Assembly (NCBI GenBank): GCA_900320085.1
Contig: ONRC01000030.1
Span: forward strand, 364-61,133
DNA length: 60,770 nt
From: an uncultured Eubacteriales bacterium
GTDB lineage: Bacteria > Bacillota > Clostridia > Christensenellales > Aristaeellaceae
Direction of reading: 5' to 3'
Part shown: positions 40,492 to 49,900 of the stretch, piece after piece
Layout: each line of letters starts with the position of its first letter
Numbering within the stretch: position 1 is the first letter of the stretch
Translations under genes and position numbers: made by a program
Notes under the pieces: model-generated
What the model was told of the DNA's origin: nothing
Databases searched by the model: none
The model's input: only the letters and a program-made list of their open reading frames with translations

Positions 40492-41310
40492 TTATTTCAA
40501 AATATCCTTCAACGCGTTATCCAGCCAATCGCCCTCGAACAGCTCGATCAGGCCCGCGTCGCAGGCGGCGGTCAGCTTGGGGTTGATGGGCAGCTTGCCC
40601 AGCACGGGCACGCCGAAGCGCTGGGCGGTTTCGTCGGCGTGGCTTTCGCCGAACACGGACACGTGCTTCCCGCAGTCCGGGCAGACCACGTAGCTCATAT
40701 TTTCCACGATGCCCTTGACGGGAATCTGCATCATGTCGGCCATGTTCATGGCCTTTTCCACGATCATGCCCACCAGCTCCTGAGGCGTGGTGACCACCAC
40801 CGCGCCGTTCACCGGCACGGACTGGAACACGGTCAGCGGCACGTCGCCGGTTCCCGGAGGCATGTCGATGAACATGATGTCAATATCGCCCCAGAGCACA
40901 TCCGTCCAGAACTGCTTGACGGTGCCCGCGATGACGGGGCCGCGCCACACCACCGGTGCGGTTTCGTCGTCCAGCAGCAGGTTCAGGCTCATCAGCTTGA
41001 TGCCCGTTTTGCTTTCCACGGGCAGGATGCCTTCCTCGTTGCCCATGGCGTTCTGCTTGATGCCGAAGGCCTTGGGGATGGAGGGGCCGGTGATGTCGGC
41101 GTCCAGGATGGCGGTTTTGAGGCCCGCCCGCTGGGCCAGCACGGCCAGCAGCGCCGTCACCATGGATTTGCCCACGCCGCCCTTGCCGCTCATCACGGCG
41201 ATGACCTTTTTGATGTTCGTTCCCGCATGGGGCTTTTCCAACAGACTTTGCTGATCCCGGCTGGGGCAGTTGGCCCCGCAGGAGGAGCAGTCATGGGTGC
41301 ATTCGCTCAT
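40492..41310 (-). CDS. Mrp/NBP35 family Fe-S carrier ATPase
   Basis: A 272-residue P-loop ATPase that carries and delivers 4Fe-4S clusters. The N-terminus has a Cys cluster (CTHDCSSCGANC) as in NBP35. Walker A is the deviant GKGGVGKS (about 42-49), followed by the DADITGPSIP and MPPGTGDVPLT switch segments and the C-terminal CPDCG that bridges the cluster in the dimer. GGGAGATAGAAC precedes the ATG. It lies 41 bp downstream of the ligase-ACP-AOS gene on the same strand and is probably cotranscribed with it. It could also serve the Fe-S enzymes encoded elsewhere in the window. Confidence 0.92.
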   Translation of the reverse strand: MSECTHDCSSCGANCPSRDQQSLLEKPHAGTNIKKVIAVMSGKGGVGKSMVTALLAVLAQRAGLKTAILDADITGPSIPKAFGIKQNAMGNEEGILPVESKTGIKLMSLNLLLDDETAPVVWRGPVIAGTVKQFWTDVLWGDIDIMFIDMPPGTGDVPLTVFQSVPVNGAVVVTTPQELVGMIVEKAMNMADMMQIPVKGIVENMSYVVCPDCGKHVSVFGESHADETAQRFGVPVLGKLPINPKLTAACDAGLIELFEGDWLDNALKDILK

Positions 41311-41351
41311 TGTTCTATCTCCCTTGATTTTATTTGAAGGTCAGTTTGCCA

Positions 41352-44300
41352 TTAAGACGGCAGCTGAATCCCCGCTTCCTTGGCGCATTCCACCAGCTTG
41401 TCCAGGGCCTCCACGATTTCGTCGGGCTGATGCTCGCTGATGACGCAGAAGCGCAGGCGCGCCTTGTTTTTCGGCACAGCGGGATACACGGCGGGGGGCA
41501 CGATGACGCCCTTCTTGCGCAGGCGGTTGCTCAGCTCCCACGCGTCCTCGTCCCTGCCCACCAGGATAGGCAGAATGGCGGTTTCCCCGGCCAGGCAGGT
41601 GTTCAGGTTCCGCTTGTGGGCTTCCTCGTAGAAGCACTTGATGTTGCGGTGCAGGCGCTGCACGATGGTGTGATCCTTTTGCAGCAGGCGGATAGCCTCC
41701 AGGCTGGCCGCGGCCAGCGCCGGGGAAATGCCCACGGAGAACACGAAGCCGGGCAGGTTATAGCGCATGTAGTCGATGATGGCATGGCTGCCCGCCAGAT
41801 ATCCGCCGCATGTGCCCAGGCCCTTGGAGAGCGTGCCGTACTTGATGTCGATATCGTCCGGGGCCAGGCCAAAGTATTCGTCCACGCCGCCGCCGGTTTC
41901 GCCGATGACGCAGGCGGAGTGGGCCTCGTCCACCATCAGGAAGCAGCCGTACTTCTTTTTCAGCTTCACGATTTCCGGCACAGGGGCGATGTCGCCGTCC
42001 ATGGAATACGCGCCTTCGATCACGATCAGCACCTTGGCGAACTTGTGGCGCAGGTTGCGCAGGATGCTTTCCAGCGCCGCCACGTCGTTGTGGGGGAAGG
42101 GCTTGGCGGTGGCCTGGCTCAGGCGGCAGCCCTGCTCGATGGAGTTGTGGGCGATGGCGTCGTAGACGATCAGGTCGCCCTTACCGCAGAAGTTGCCCAC
42201 GCAGGTCACGTTGGTGGAGTGGCCGCCCACCAGCACCAGGGAGGTTTCGGTGTGCTTCCATTCCGCGATGGCGGCTTCCAGCTCTTTGTGCAAGGTCTTT
42301 TCGCCCGCCAGCAGACGGCTGCCGGAGGCGGAGGTGCCGTACTTGTCAATAGCGGCTTTGGCAGCGGCTTTCACTTCCTCCCGGCCGCTCATGCCCACGT
42401 AGTTGTAGGAGCCAAAGTCCAGCATCCACTGATTATCCACGAAGCTCTTGTCCAGCAGGGGGGAATCGTGGGCCACGAAGTAGGGGTTCTCCTGCCCATC
42501 GCCCATGAGGGACTGATAGCGCTTTTCAAACGCTTTGTATTCCGGGGAATCCTCGAACCGGGTGATGGGCGTGACCGGCTCCTGATTCTCCGGGTTCGCG
42601 CTCTCATAGGCCACGTCGCCGCGCACCTTCGCGTACAGCAGGGCGGACAGATCGTTCACCGTGGTGCACTTGCCGTATTCCTCGGTAGGGATCATCACGT
42701 TGAACTGCTCTTCGATTTTGAGGCTCATGCCCAGCACCTGCAGGCTGTCGCCGCCCAGCTCGTCGATAAAGTGGGCGTCGTCCTTGATTTGCTCCAGCGG
42801 CACGTCCAGGGTTTCGGCGTAGACCGCCCGCACCTTCTGCTTGATTTCCTCCAGCTGCAAATCAGAGGGGGTATTTTCTTCCTGGACGATGGGTTTATTT
42901 TCCTCAGCGGCCACCTCGTCGCGGCGGTTGAAGTCGATCTCCCGGTAGGCCAGCTTCTTTTCCTCGATCTGCTTTTTGAGGGCCAGGCGCTTGACCTTGA
43001 TGCCTCCGGCGGTCTGGAATTTTTCGCTGGTTACCAGCACCCGGTTCACGCGCTTCAAGGCGGGCAGAGTGCTGTTGATGCGCCGCACCTGCGCCATGAG
43101 GGAGGCGATATAATCGTCGTCCTTATAATGCTGGCCCAGATTCAGCACCAGCGTAATGTCCTCGTAGTCCACCACGCCCTTTTTCTTGCCGGGCAGGTGG
43201 GGCAGGTGGGACAGGAAACCCTTGTCTTCCTTCTCGTCCTTTTTGCCCGTGGCCTTCACGCCCAGCACGCAGAACTGCTCCACGCCCTCCAGCGCGCCGA
43301 AGGCGTCCTCGATTTCGTCGGGGTACACGTTCTCGCCGGATTCGTTGATGATCACGTCCTTGGCCCGGCCTTCCACGTACATGCGGCTGCCCTTTTCCAA
43401 ACGCACGATGTCGCCGGTGCGGAACCAGCCCTCGTCGTCCAGAAGGGGCGGCAGCAGCTTGCCGTCCACCAGGCGGCCCGTGTGGATGGTGTCGCCGCGG
43501 ATGTACATTTCGCCCTGGTTGGATTTTTCGCCGTCGCTCTGCACCCGGTATTCCGCGCTTCTCAGAGGCCGTCCCACGGAGCCGGACGTGCGGGTGATCA
43601 CGTTCATATTGGTTTCCACCGAGGTGATGCCCGTTTCCGTCATGCCAAAGCCGGACACGGTAAAGTACCCCAAGGCGCTCAGTGTGCGCATATGCTCCTT
43701 GGGCGTATGGCTGCCGCCCAGGATGATGCACCTGACGTCGGAGCCCAGCATTTGATCCGTCACGGATTTGAACAGCACGTTCCGGGCGAAGTCCAGCCCG
43801 AAGCCGGGGGCGATGGACTGGAGCGCCAGGGAAATGCCCCGCAGGGTCTTAAAGCCCGCGCGTTTCAGTTTGCTCTCCTTGGCCACCCGTTTATTCAGCG
43901 CCACGCTCAGATTGTTCGCCAGCAGCGGCACGGCCATCAAATGGGTAATCTTGAAGTGCTGGGCGGTTTTCTGGATGCACTGGGGGCTGCGGTCGTGAAG
44001 ATAGACCGTTTCGTACCCCAGGAAATGAATCCACTGCAGGCACACCATGAACCCGAAAATATGGTGGTAGGGCAGGAACGCCAGCTGCCGCCGGGGCTCG
44101 TCGCAGATGATGCGCTGGTTGGCGTGGTAGAGCATTTCGGCGTTGAGCACCTGGCTGCACACGGCTTTTTCGTTGTACACAAACACTCGGCTGGTATCCG
44201 TGGTGCCGGAGGTGCACAGCGCCACCATGGTGCCGAACTCGGGCTTGAAGCCCTTTTGCTCCTTTGCCATGGACAATTGCTGGATGGTGAACTGGGCGGT

Positions 44301-44696
44301 GTTCCCCGGCAGATTCCGGGGGCTTTTGCCGATCAGCGCAATGGCCCCGGCCTGGCCCAGGATGTAGGCGGTCATGTCGTCCGTCAGGGTAAAGTCCATC
44401 AGCACGGCGTTGTAGCCCGCCGCCATCACGCCCCAGAACAAATAAAACCATTCGGGGCACGTGTCCGCCTGGATGCCGATGAATTTGCCCTTGTTTTTTT
44501 CGCCCAGCACCGACCGCAGCAGCGCCGCCACGGCGAAGGACTTCGCCTTGTATTCCGCGAAGGTGACGGACTTTTCCGCGTCCTTCTCCAGCCACCGCGC
44601 CGCGACCTTGCTGCCGTCGCCGCAAATCAGCTCAAACAGGTTTTGCAGCGTCATCTTCTCCCGCAATTTTTCGCTGCGGGCGAGCACTTCACTCAT
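41352..44696 (-). CDS. Acyl/AMP ligase-ACP-alpha-oxoamine synthase fusion
   Basis: A 1114-residue multienzyme. Residues about 20-560 are an adenylating ligase (LCTSGTTDTSR near 155, FGMTETG, WFRTGDIVRLEKG, VIINESGENVYPDEIED). Residues about 620-690 are an acyl carrier domain with phosphopantetheine Ser651 (GGDSLQVLG). Residues about 745-1110 are a PLP-dependent alpha-oxoamine synthase of the AONS/serine palmitoyltransferase kind (DFGSYNYVGMSG, GTSASGSRLLAG, VDEAHS, and Lys958 in SKGLGTCGG). The inferred reaction is activation of a fatty acid, loading on the ACP, and decarboxylative condensation with an amino acid to a 2-amino-ketone. Upstream lie an SDR gene and a repeat. The architecture recalls PigH-like or sphingoid-forming enzymes; the amino acid is unknown. 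Confidence 0.88.
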   Translation of the reverse strand: MSEVLARSEKLREKMTLQNLFELICGDGSKVAARWLEKDAEKSVTFAEYKAKSFAVAALLRSVLGEKNKGKFIGIQADTCPEWFYLFWGVMAAGYNAVLMDFTLTDDMTAYILGQAGAIALIGKSPRNLPGNTAQFTIQQLSMAKEQKGFKPEFGTMVALCTSGTTDTSRVFVYNEKAVCSQVLNAEMLYHANQRIICDEPRRQLAFLPYHHIFGFMVCLQWIHFLGYETVYLHDRSPQCIQKTAQHFKITHLMAVPLLANNLSVALNKRVAKESKLKRAGFKTLRGISLALQSIAPGFGLDFARNVLFKSVTDQMLGSDVRCIILGGSHTPKEHMRTLSALGYFTVSGFGMTETGITSVETNMNVITRTSGSVGRPLRSAEYRVQSDGEKSNQGEMYIRGDTIHTGRLVDGKLLPPLLDDEGWFRTGDIVRLEKGSRMYVEGRAKDVIINESGENVYPDEIEDAFGALEGVEQFCVLGVKATGKKDEKEDKGFLSHLPHLPGKKKGVVDYEDITLVLNLGQHYKDDDYIASLMAQVRRINSTLPALKRVNRVLVTSEKFQTAGGIKVKRLALKKQIEEKKLAYREIDFNRRDEVAAEENKPIVQEENTPSDLQLEEIKQKVRAVYAETLDVPLEQIKDDAHFIDELGGDSLQVLGMSLKIEEQFNVMIPTEEYGKCTTVNDLSALLYAKVRGDVAYESANPENQEPVTPITRFEDSPEYKAFEKRYQSLMGDGQENPYFVAHDSPLLDKSFVDNQWMLDFGSYNYVGMSGREEVKAAAKAAIDKYGTSASGSRLLAGEKTLHKELEAAIAEWKHTETSLVLVGGHSTNVTCVGNFCGKGDLIVYDAIAHNSIEQGCRLSQATAKPFPHNDVAALESILRNLRHKFAKVLIVIEGAYSMDGDIAPVPEIVKLKKKYGCFLMVDEAHSACVIGETGGGVDEYFGLAPDDIDIKYGTLSKGLGTCGGYLAGSHAIIDYMRYNLPGFVFSVGISPALAAASLEAIRLLQKDHTIVQRLHRNIKCFYEEAHKRNLNTCLAGETAILPILVGRDEDAWELSNRLRKKGVIVPPAVYPAVPKNKARLRFCVISEHQPDEIVEALDKLVECAKEAGIQLPS

Positions 44697-44724
44697 GTTG
44701 TTTCCTCTTTCTGATGTGGTAACG

Positions 44725-45143
44725 TTACGAGGCAGGGGGCTTCTTCAGCCCCCTGTACCCCTGAACCAGGAGATTTCATCTCCTGGACCTCAATAGCAGA
44801 TCATGCTTGAACCGAGAAATCAGCTTGGTTCCCGATGAAGATTGGAGGAACGCGGAAGATTATCTTGGTGCCGTGATGCTTCTGGCCCGGCGGCGAAGCC
44901 GCCAGCCCGGATGCTTTGCATCCGGTGAAAGCCAGGGAATCATCCGTAGGGGAAAGTTCGCTTTCCCCTACGGATGTTCCCGGGCTTTCTTGGGCCAGAA
45001 GCCCTCAAACTTTTCGTAACCCCAGCGCACCAAGCGGAACTTGTCTGCTTATTCCAACAGCGCAAAATCGCCTATTGCGGGTCCAGGGTCCTCAGGACCC
45101 TGGCGCAGGTCTGGGGGCGCGCAGCCCCCAGCGTTTCCTTATT
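44725..45143 (+). repeat. Palindrome-rich repeat, copy B
   Basis: Same order of hairpins as copy A: GCAGGGGGC/GCCCCCTG, CAGGAGAT/ATCTCCTG, GGCGGCGAAGCCGCC, GGATGC/GCATCC, TAGGGGAAAG/CTTTCCCCTA, CCAGGGTCC/GGACCCTGG and CTGGGGGC/GCCCCCAG. Several stems differ from copy A on both arms while keeping pairing. It occupies the space between the SDR gene and the ligase-ACP-AOS gene. Confidence 0.85.
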
Positions 45144-45948
45144 TCCCATAATACGGCCCGATAATTTTTTCAAACCATCGGTTGGGCAGCAGGTCATGCA
45201 GCACCACAGCCAAATGCTGATCGGGCTTGGCGACGCGCAGCCGCCGGGGCAAATGCTTGCGTTTCAGGGCTTTAGCGATTTTTTCGCCCAGCCTGTCCGG
45301 GTCGCTGCCGTTGGCTTCGTCATGGGCGATCTGGGCGGTGCCGGTATCAAAGGCTTTCCGGTAAGGCGAAGCATCGGTCATGCCCTGGGAATGCCTGCGG
45401 TATGCGCTGCTGCCGCTGCGGTGGTCGCCCGGCTCCACCAGCATGATTTCGATGCCGAAGGGCTTGACCTCATAGCTCAGGCATTCGGAGTAGCCCTCGA
45501 TGGCGTGTTTGCTGGCGGTGTAAGCCCCCTCGAAGGGGATGCCCAGCAGGCCGTTGATGGAGGAAAAGTTCACGATGCGGCCCTTGCCTTTTTCCCGCAT
45601 GTAGGGCAGCACTTTGGAAATCATGGCCGCCTGGCTGAAAAAGTTGGTTTCCATCACCTGGCGCAGTTCATCCAGCGTGTAGCTTTCGCACGCGCCTAAT
45701 ATCAGCATCCCGGCGCAGTTGACCAGAATATCCGGCGGGCTATAGGCCTTGAGCGCTTCCTCCGCGAAGGCGTCGATGCTTTCCCGGCTGGTCACGTCCA
45801 GGGGCAGGCAATGGCAGCCGTCCACGGTTTTCCCTTTCCCGAAGGAGCGTGCCCCGGCCACGACGGTAAAACCGTTCCGCGCCAGCGCCTGGGCCGTATG
45901 CAGTCCCAAGCCGCTGGAAGCGCCCGTGATCCATACCACCTGCGCCAT
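45139..45948 (-). CDS. Short-chain dehydrogenase/reductase
   Basis: A 269-residue classical SDR: TGASSGLG cofactor loop (8-15), NCAG (about 77-80), catalytic Ser in NFSSINGLLG and YTASK (Tyr and Lys), then a lipid-type C-terminal extension (LPRRLRVAKPDQHLAVVLHDLLP) as in ketoreductases acting on bulky or membrane-near substrates. AAAGGAGG precedes the ATG. It heads the transcript that runs into the ligase-ACP-AOS fusion, so reduction of the amino-ketone to an amino-alcohol, as 3-ketodihydrosphingosine reductase does, is the favoured role. This is inference from context. Confidence 0.88.
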   Translation of the reverse strand: MAQVVWITGASSGLGLHTAQALARNGFTVVAGARSFGKGKTVDGCHCLPLDVTSRESIDAFAEEALKAYSPPDILVNCAGMLILGACESYTLDELRQVMETNFFSQAAMISKVLPYMREKGKGRIVNFSSINGLLGIPFEGAYTASKHAIEGYSECLSYEVKPFGIEIMLVEPGDHRSGSSAYRRHSQGMTDASPYRKAFDTGTAQIAHDEANGSDPDRLGEKIAKALKRKHLPRRLRVAKPDQHLAVVLHDLLPNRWFEKIIGPYYGK

Positions 45949-45999
45949 GGCCGCCCCTCCTTTCGTTCACCGGCACGGAAGATTCTGGTGAACTTATTC

Positions 46000-46028
46000 A
46001 TTATACGCTATTTTGTATTGGATTGCAA
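46000..46028 (-). promoter_or_regulatory. Promoter of the SDR/ligase-ACP-AOS transcript
   Basis: TTGCAA (46023-46028) and TATAAT (46000-46005), 17 bp apart on the minus strand, 52 bp ahead of the SDR start. Confidence 0.8.
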
Positions 46029-46062
46029 ACCCATTCCGCCCTGAAAACAAGATAAAAGCAGT

Positions 46063-46842
46063 TTATTTCCCGTTCATTTCATCCACGATGGCGGCGGGCT
46101 TCACGCTCATCTCCGCCCACGCGGGGGAAAAGCCACAGGCGACGGCGTTCCGGGCGGAACGGATGTTGGACCAGGCGCAGCAGTAAAAGGGCGCTTTGTC
46201 CCGTTCCAGGATCTCCAGCGCCAGCCGGCTGGTCAGCGCCTTGGCGACGCCCTGCCTGCGGTAGGCGGGCAGCACGTCAATGCCGATCTGCCACATGTCC
46301 GCGCCATCCGCCGAACAGCCCGCCAGGCCGATCAGCCTGCCCTGATCGTATGCCCCCACGCCCAGCACGTCCAGCTCCTTGCGCTTCTCGCACATGGCAT
46401 TGCTCCATTCGGGCAGGTACAGCGGGGCAAAATCCTTTTGCTCCAAGACCTTCGTTTCGTATCCGCAGGGCAGGGCTTTCAGCCTGTCCACGTCGGGCAG
46501 GAAATATTCCGCCATGAAGCAGACCTTCAGTCCGAATGGATTCAGGCGCTCCTGGAGCCAGTGGAGGTTGGGCGTTTCAAAGCAGTGATACCAGGTATAG
46601 CGATTCAGGTATTCCTGTATGAGGGCCTTGTATTCTTCCTGCACCGCCGCCACGATGTTGCTGCCGTAGGTGACAAAATTGCAGGGCAGCGGGGCCTGAT
46701 AATATTTCTTCGCCTTCGGTCCCGGCCCTGCGGGACAGATCACGTTTTCCGCCCGCAGGAAATCCTCCGGCTGGCAGCTGCAGTCCCAGGCCGACTGCCG
46801 CAGCGCGATGTCCCGAATCTCCCGGTTCGTCAGCACATCCAT
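46063..46842 (-). CDS. GNAT family N-acetyltransferase
   Basis: A 259-residue protein whose C-terminal half (about 125-245) is a GNAT domain with the acetyl-CoA loop IGIDVLPAYRRQGVAKALTSRL and NIRSARNAVACGF. The N-terminal half (about 1-120) has no recognised fold and several Cys, including CSCQPEDFL. Acceptor unknown. GGGAGG precedes the ATG. It lies between the glucan synthase gene upstream and the SDR gene downstream on the same strand. The SDR has its own promoter, so a link with the lipid module is possible but unproven. Confidence 0.85.
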   Translation of the reverse strand: MDVLTNREIRDIALRQSAWDCSCQPEDFLRAENVICPAGPGPKAKKYYQAPLPCNFVTYGSNIVAAVQEEYKALIQEYLNRYTWYHCFETPNLHWLQERLNPFGLKVCFMAEYFLPDVDRLKALPCGYETKVLEQKDFAPLYLPEWSNAMCEKRKELDVLGVGAYDQGRLIGLAGCSADGADMWQIGIDVLPAYRRQGVAKALTSRLALEILERDKAPFYCCAWSNIRSARNAVACGFSPAWAEMSVKPAAIVDEMNGK

Positions 46843-46931
46843 CCCTCCCGTCCTGTTTCCAGCCTATTTTATCATACTCCGGCGGGGATGACCATATCAG
46901 AAACATCGGCTTTTCGGGCATTTTGTGCGAA

Positions 46932-46960
46932 AATCAAAAATCCCCCGGATGGGGGACGAT
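46932..46960 (-). terminator. Terminator of the glucan synthase gene
   Basis: Stem TCCCCC-GGAT-GGGGGA (46941-46956) followed on the minus strand by TTTTTGATTTT, directly after the stop codon. Confidence 0.8.
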
Positions 46961-49900
46961 TTATCGCAGCGGGAACCGCGCTTCGTGGGTCCTGCCATCG
47001 GAGGCGAGGGTCACCCATCCGTCGTCGGATTTGACGCCGTCCAGGGTGACGAACAGGGAATCCGGGTCGGCGGTGAAATGATAATTGGCCGTGCCGAAGC
47101 GGTAGATGAGTGTAAAAGAATCCTGGTTTTCAATGCGGACGGGATGCAGCCGCGCTTTCTCTCCCCGCTTTTCAAAGCCCAGCAGCTCGGTCACGATCAC
47201 CCAGTACAGCCATGCGGCGCTGCCGGTGTACCAGCTCCAGCCGCCCCGTCCGGGATGCTGCCCGGCGTACACGTCGCCGCAGAGGACGTAGGGCTCGGCT
47301 CGGTAAATCAGCGTTTTTTCCTGTGTGTCCGTGTGGCTTTCCGGTAGAACAGCGCGGGCGATTTCCCAGGCCAGTTCCGTTTCCCCCACCCGGCACAGAG
47401 CCAGGATGAGCCAGGGCACGGCGTGGGTATACTGCCCGCCGTTTTCCCGCACGCCCGGCAGGTACGCGCCGATGTAGCCCGCGTTTTCCTCCGGTATGAA
47501 GGGCGGGTCCAGCAGCTTCACGATGCCCGCCTCCCGGTCATACAGTTTTTCCACCGCCGCCGCCAGCGCCGCCCGGGCGTGATGCCGCGGGGCGCCGCCC
47601 AGCACGGCGAAGCACTGGCTGATGAGATCAATGCGCGGCGGGTGCGTGTCCGGGCCGGCCAAGGGAGTTCCATCGCTGTACCACGCGCGAAGATACCATT
47701 GCCCCGTCCAGGCGCTTTCCGCGCTGTCCAGGATGCGGCGGCGCAACGCCTGGTATTTTTCCTTGATTTCGGAAGGACAGTATGGGGCAAATTCTTTCAG
47801 CACCAGCGCGAAGAAAAACGCCAGCCACACGCTTTCCCCACCCACCCGGTTCATGCCGTCGTTCCAGTCGCCGCTGCCCATACGGGGCAGGCCGTGCTCG
47901 CCCAGTGTCACGGAATCAATCGCCCGCAGGCAGTGGGCTAGCAGCGGTTCCGTCCAGGGCGTGACGGCGGGCTCCTCGTAGCGGTCGGTTTCATCTTCCG
48001 TCAGGGGCAGGGATTGCAGATAGGCCGCCGGCTCCTCCAGAATTTCTTCATCCCCGGTCACCTCCATGTATTTCGCCGTCAGGTATGGCAAAAACAGCCT
48101 GTCGTCGCTGACGCGGGTGCGCACGCCGCGAATCGGCGGGTGCCACCAGTGCTGCACGTCGCCCACCGCATACTGGTGGGCTGCGCACAGGAGGATGTGT
48201 TCCCGCACGAATTCCGGCTCTGTATACAGCAGCGCCAGGCAGTCCTGCAATTGATCGCGGAAGCCGATGGCCCCGCCCGCCTGATACGGGCCGACCCGGC
48301 CCATCAGCCGGGACGCGCGCACCTGATACGGTAGCCATCGGTTTACCATCCGGCCCAGCGCTTCGTCGAAGGAAAACAGCAGCAGGCGGCTCAGCTTATC
48401 GCTCCAGAATCCGCGCACCGCCCGGGCAGCGTCGGAGGCACTTTCCGAAAGCAGCGCGGCAAAGTCGGCTTTCGCGCTTTCTGCGCCGGAGGATACGCCC
48501 AGGCCCATCGTCAAACGCTTGGGCTCCCGGGGAGACAGCGTGATGTCCGCGCGGAACAGGGCCACGCTGCCCACGCCCTGAGCGGTTGAAAGCAGCGCAG
48601 GAGGCACATCGCTTCCCGTCATCCCGAAGCAGGCAGCGGCGGACAGCGCCTGGCACTTCGCCCCTTCCATCGCTGCCCAAATCGTTCCGGAAAAATCGCC
48701 GCTGGACGCGATTGCCAGTTCACCTTCCGCCCAGCAGCGCGTGGTTTCGGGATGTTCGCCCAAGGCAAAGCGCACGACCCACCAGCAGGTGACGCGCTGC
48801 TCCTGGTCGCTTCGCAGGGTCACGGCGCGGATGCCCAGAGGCTTTTCCAGATGGGAAAAAACGGCGGTTTGGCACAGCGCATGCCCGGCCAGGGCATGAT
48901 ACACCGCAAGGCCCGGCTCGTACACCGCCGCGCCGCGGGTCAGGGGCCAGACGCGGCCTTCCTCGTCCGTCAGATAGATTTCCTCGCTGGGTACGCCCCG
49001 GTACACGTCGGGCACCGCGCGGGTGATGCGTCCCAGGCGGCTGTTGCCCGCGAAGGAGGTCAGAATGCCCGCTTCACACACCACCATACCGAAGTTTTTT
49101 CCGCACAATAATTGGTGCCAGGGCACCGGCGCGGGTTTTGTTACACAGTACGCCCCATCCCGGGTATAGCCGCCGAAACCGTTCTCATGGCTGAGTATTT
49201 CAGGCGGTATGGGGTCTGGGATAGACAGCGCCTTTTCTTCCGTTTCGGGCAATGGCGTCCGCAAAGCGCCAAGCTGCTGCCGCAGGCTTTGCCCGCCCCG
49301 CAGGGTGAGGGCGGCCAGGCTTTCCAGGGCCAGCGCTTCCGTTTCCGTGCCGGAAAGCAGATGCACCCCGCCGGGCTGGCCCAGCATATCCCGGTCGGGG
49401 CTGACCTGGACGCAGTGCAGCACCCGATCATGGCAGGGCCGCTGATACTCCGTTTCCTCCGGGCAGAAGAAAATCAGGTCAGTTGCGACGCCTTGCAGCC
49501 GCATCCAGGCGTTGGCCCGGAGCGCGTGGCGGATCAGCGCCTGCCCGGTGCTTTCATCCACTCGCACCAGCAGCACAGGCAGCGTTCCCGACACGCCGAA
49601 ACGCCACAGCGCGTCCCGCGCGGCGGGCGGAAATACCTGCTGATGGGGCTGGCCGGTAAAGACCAAAGCCCCCAGCATTTGCTGGTACAGCCCCAATGCG
49701 CTGCCCTCCATCCGCAGCAGCCGCGCGGTCATGGCGGCCTGAGTGGAGGCCAGGGAAAAGGCCGCTTTCACACGGCTGAGGGAAACCGGTGTTTGATCCA
49801 ATTGTTCCCTGGTTTCCCCAAACGCGGTCACGAAATACACCGTGCTTTTCCTGTGAGCGGGCACCCGCAGGCTGACGGTGAGGGACAGGCAGGGGGTGAT

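Noticed and set aside
44974..45164. Short proteins across repeat copies (segments like FLGPEALKLF)
   Set aside because: The amino-acid similarity between copies simply follows the DNA repeat. Frames are broken in some copies, and changes preserve hairpin pairing rather than codons.
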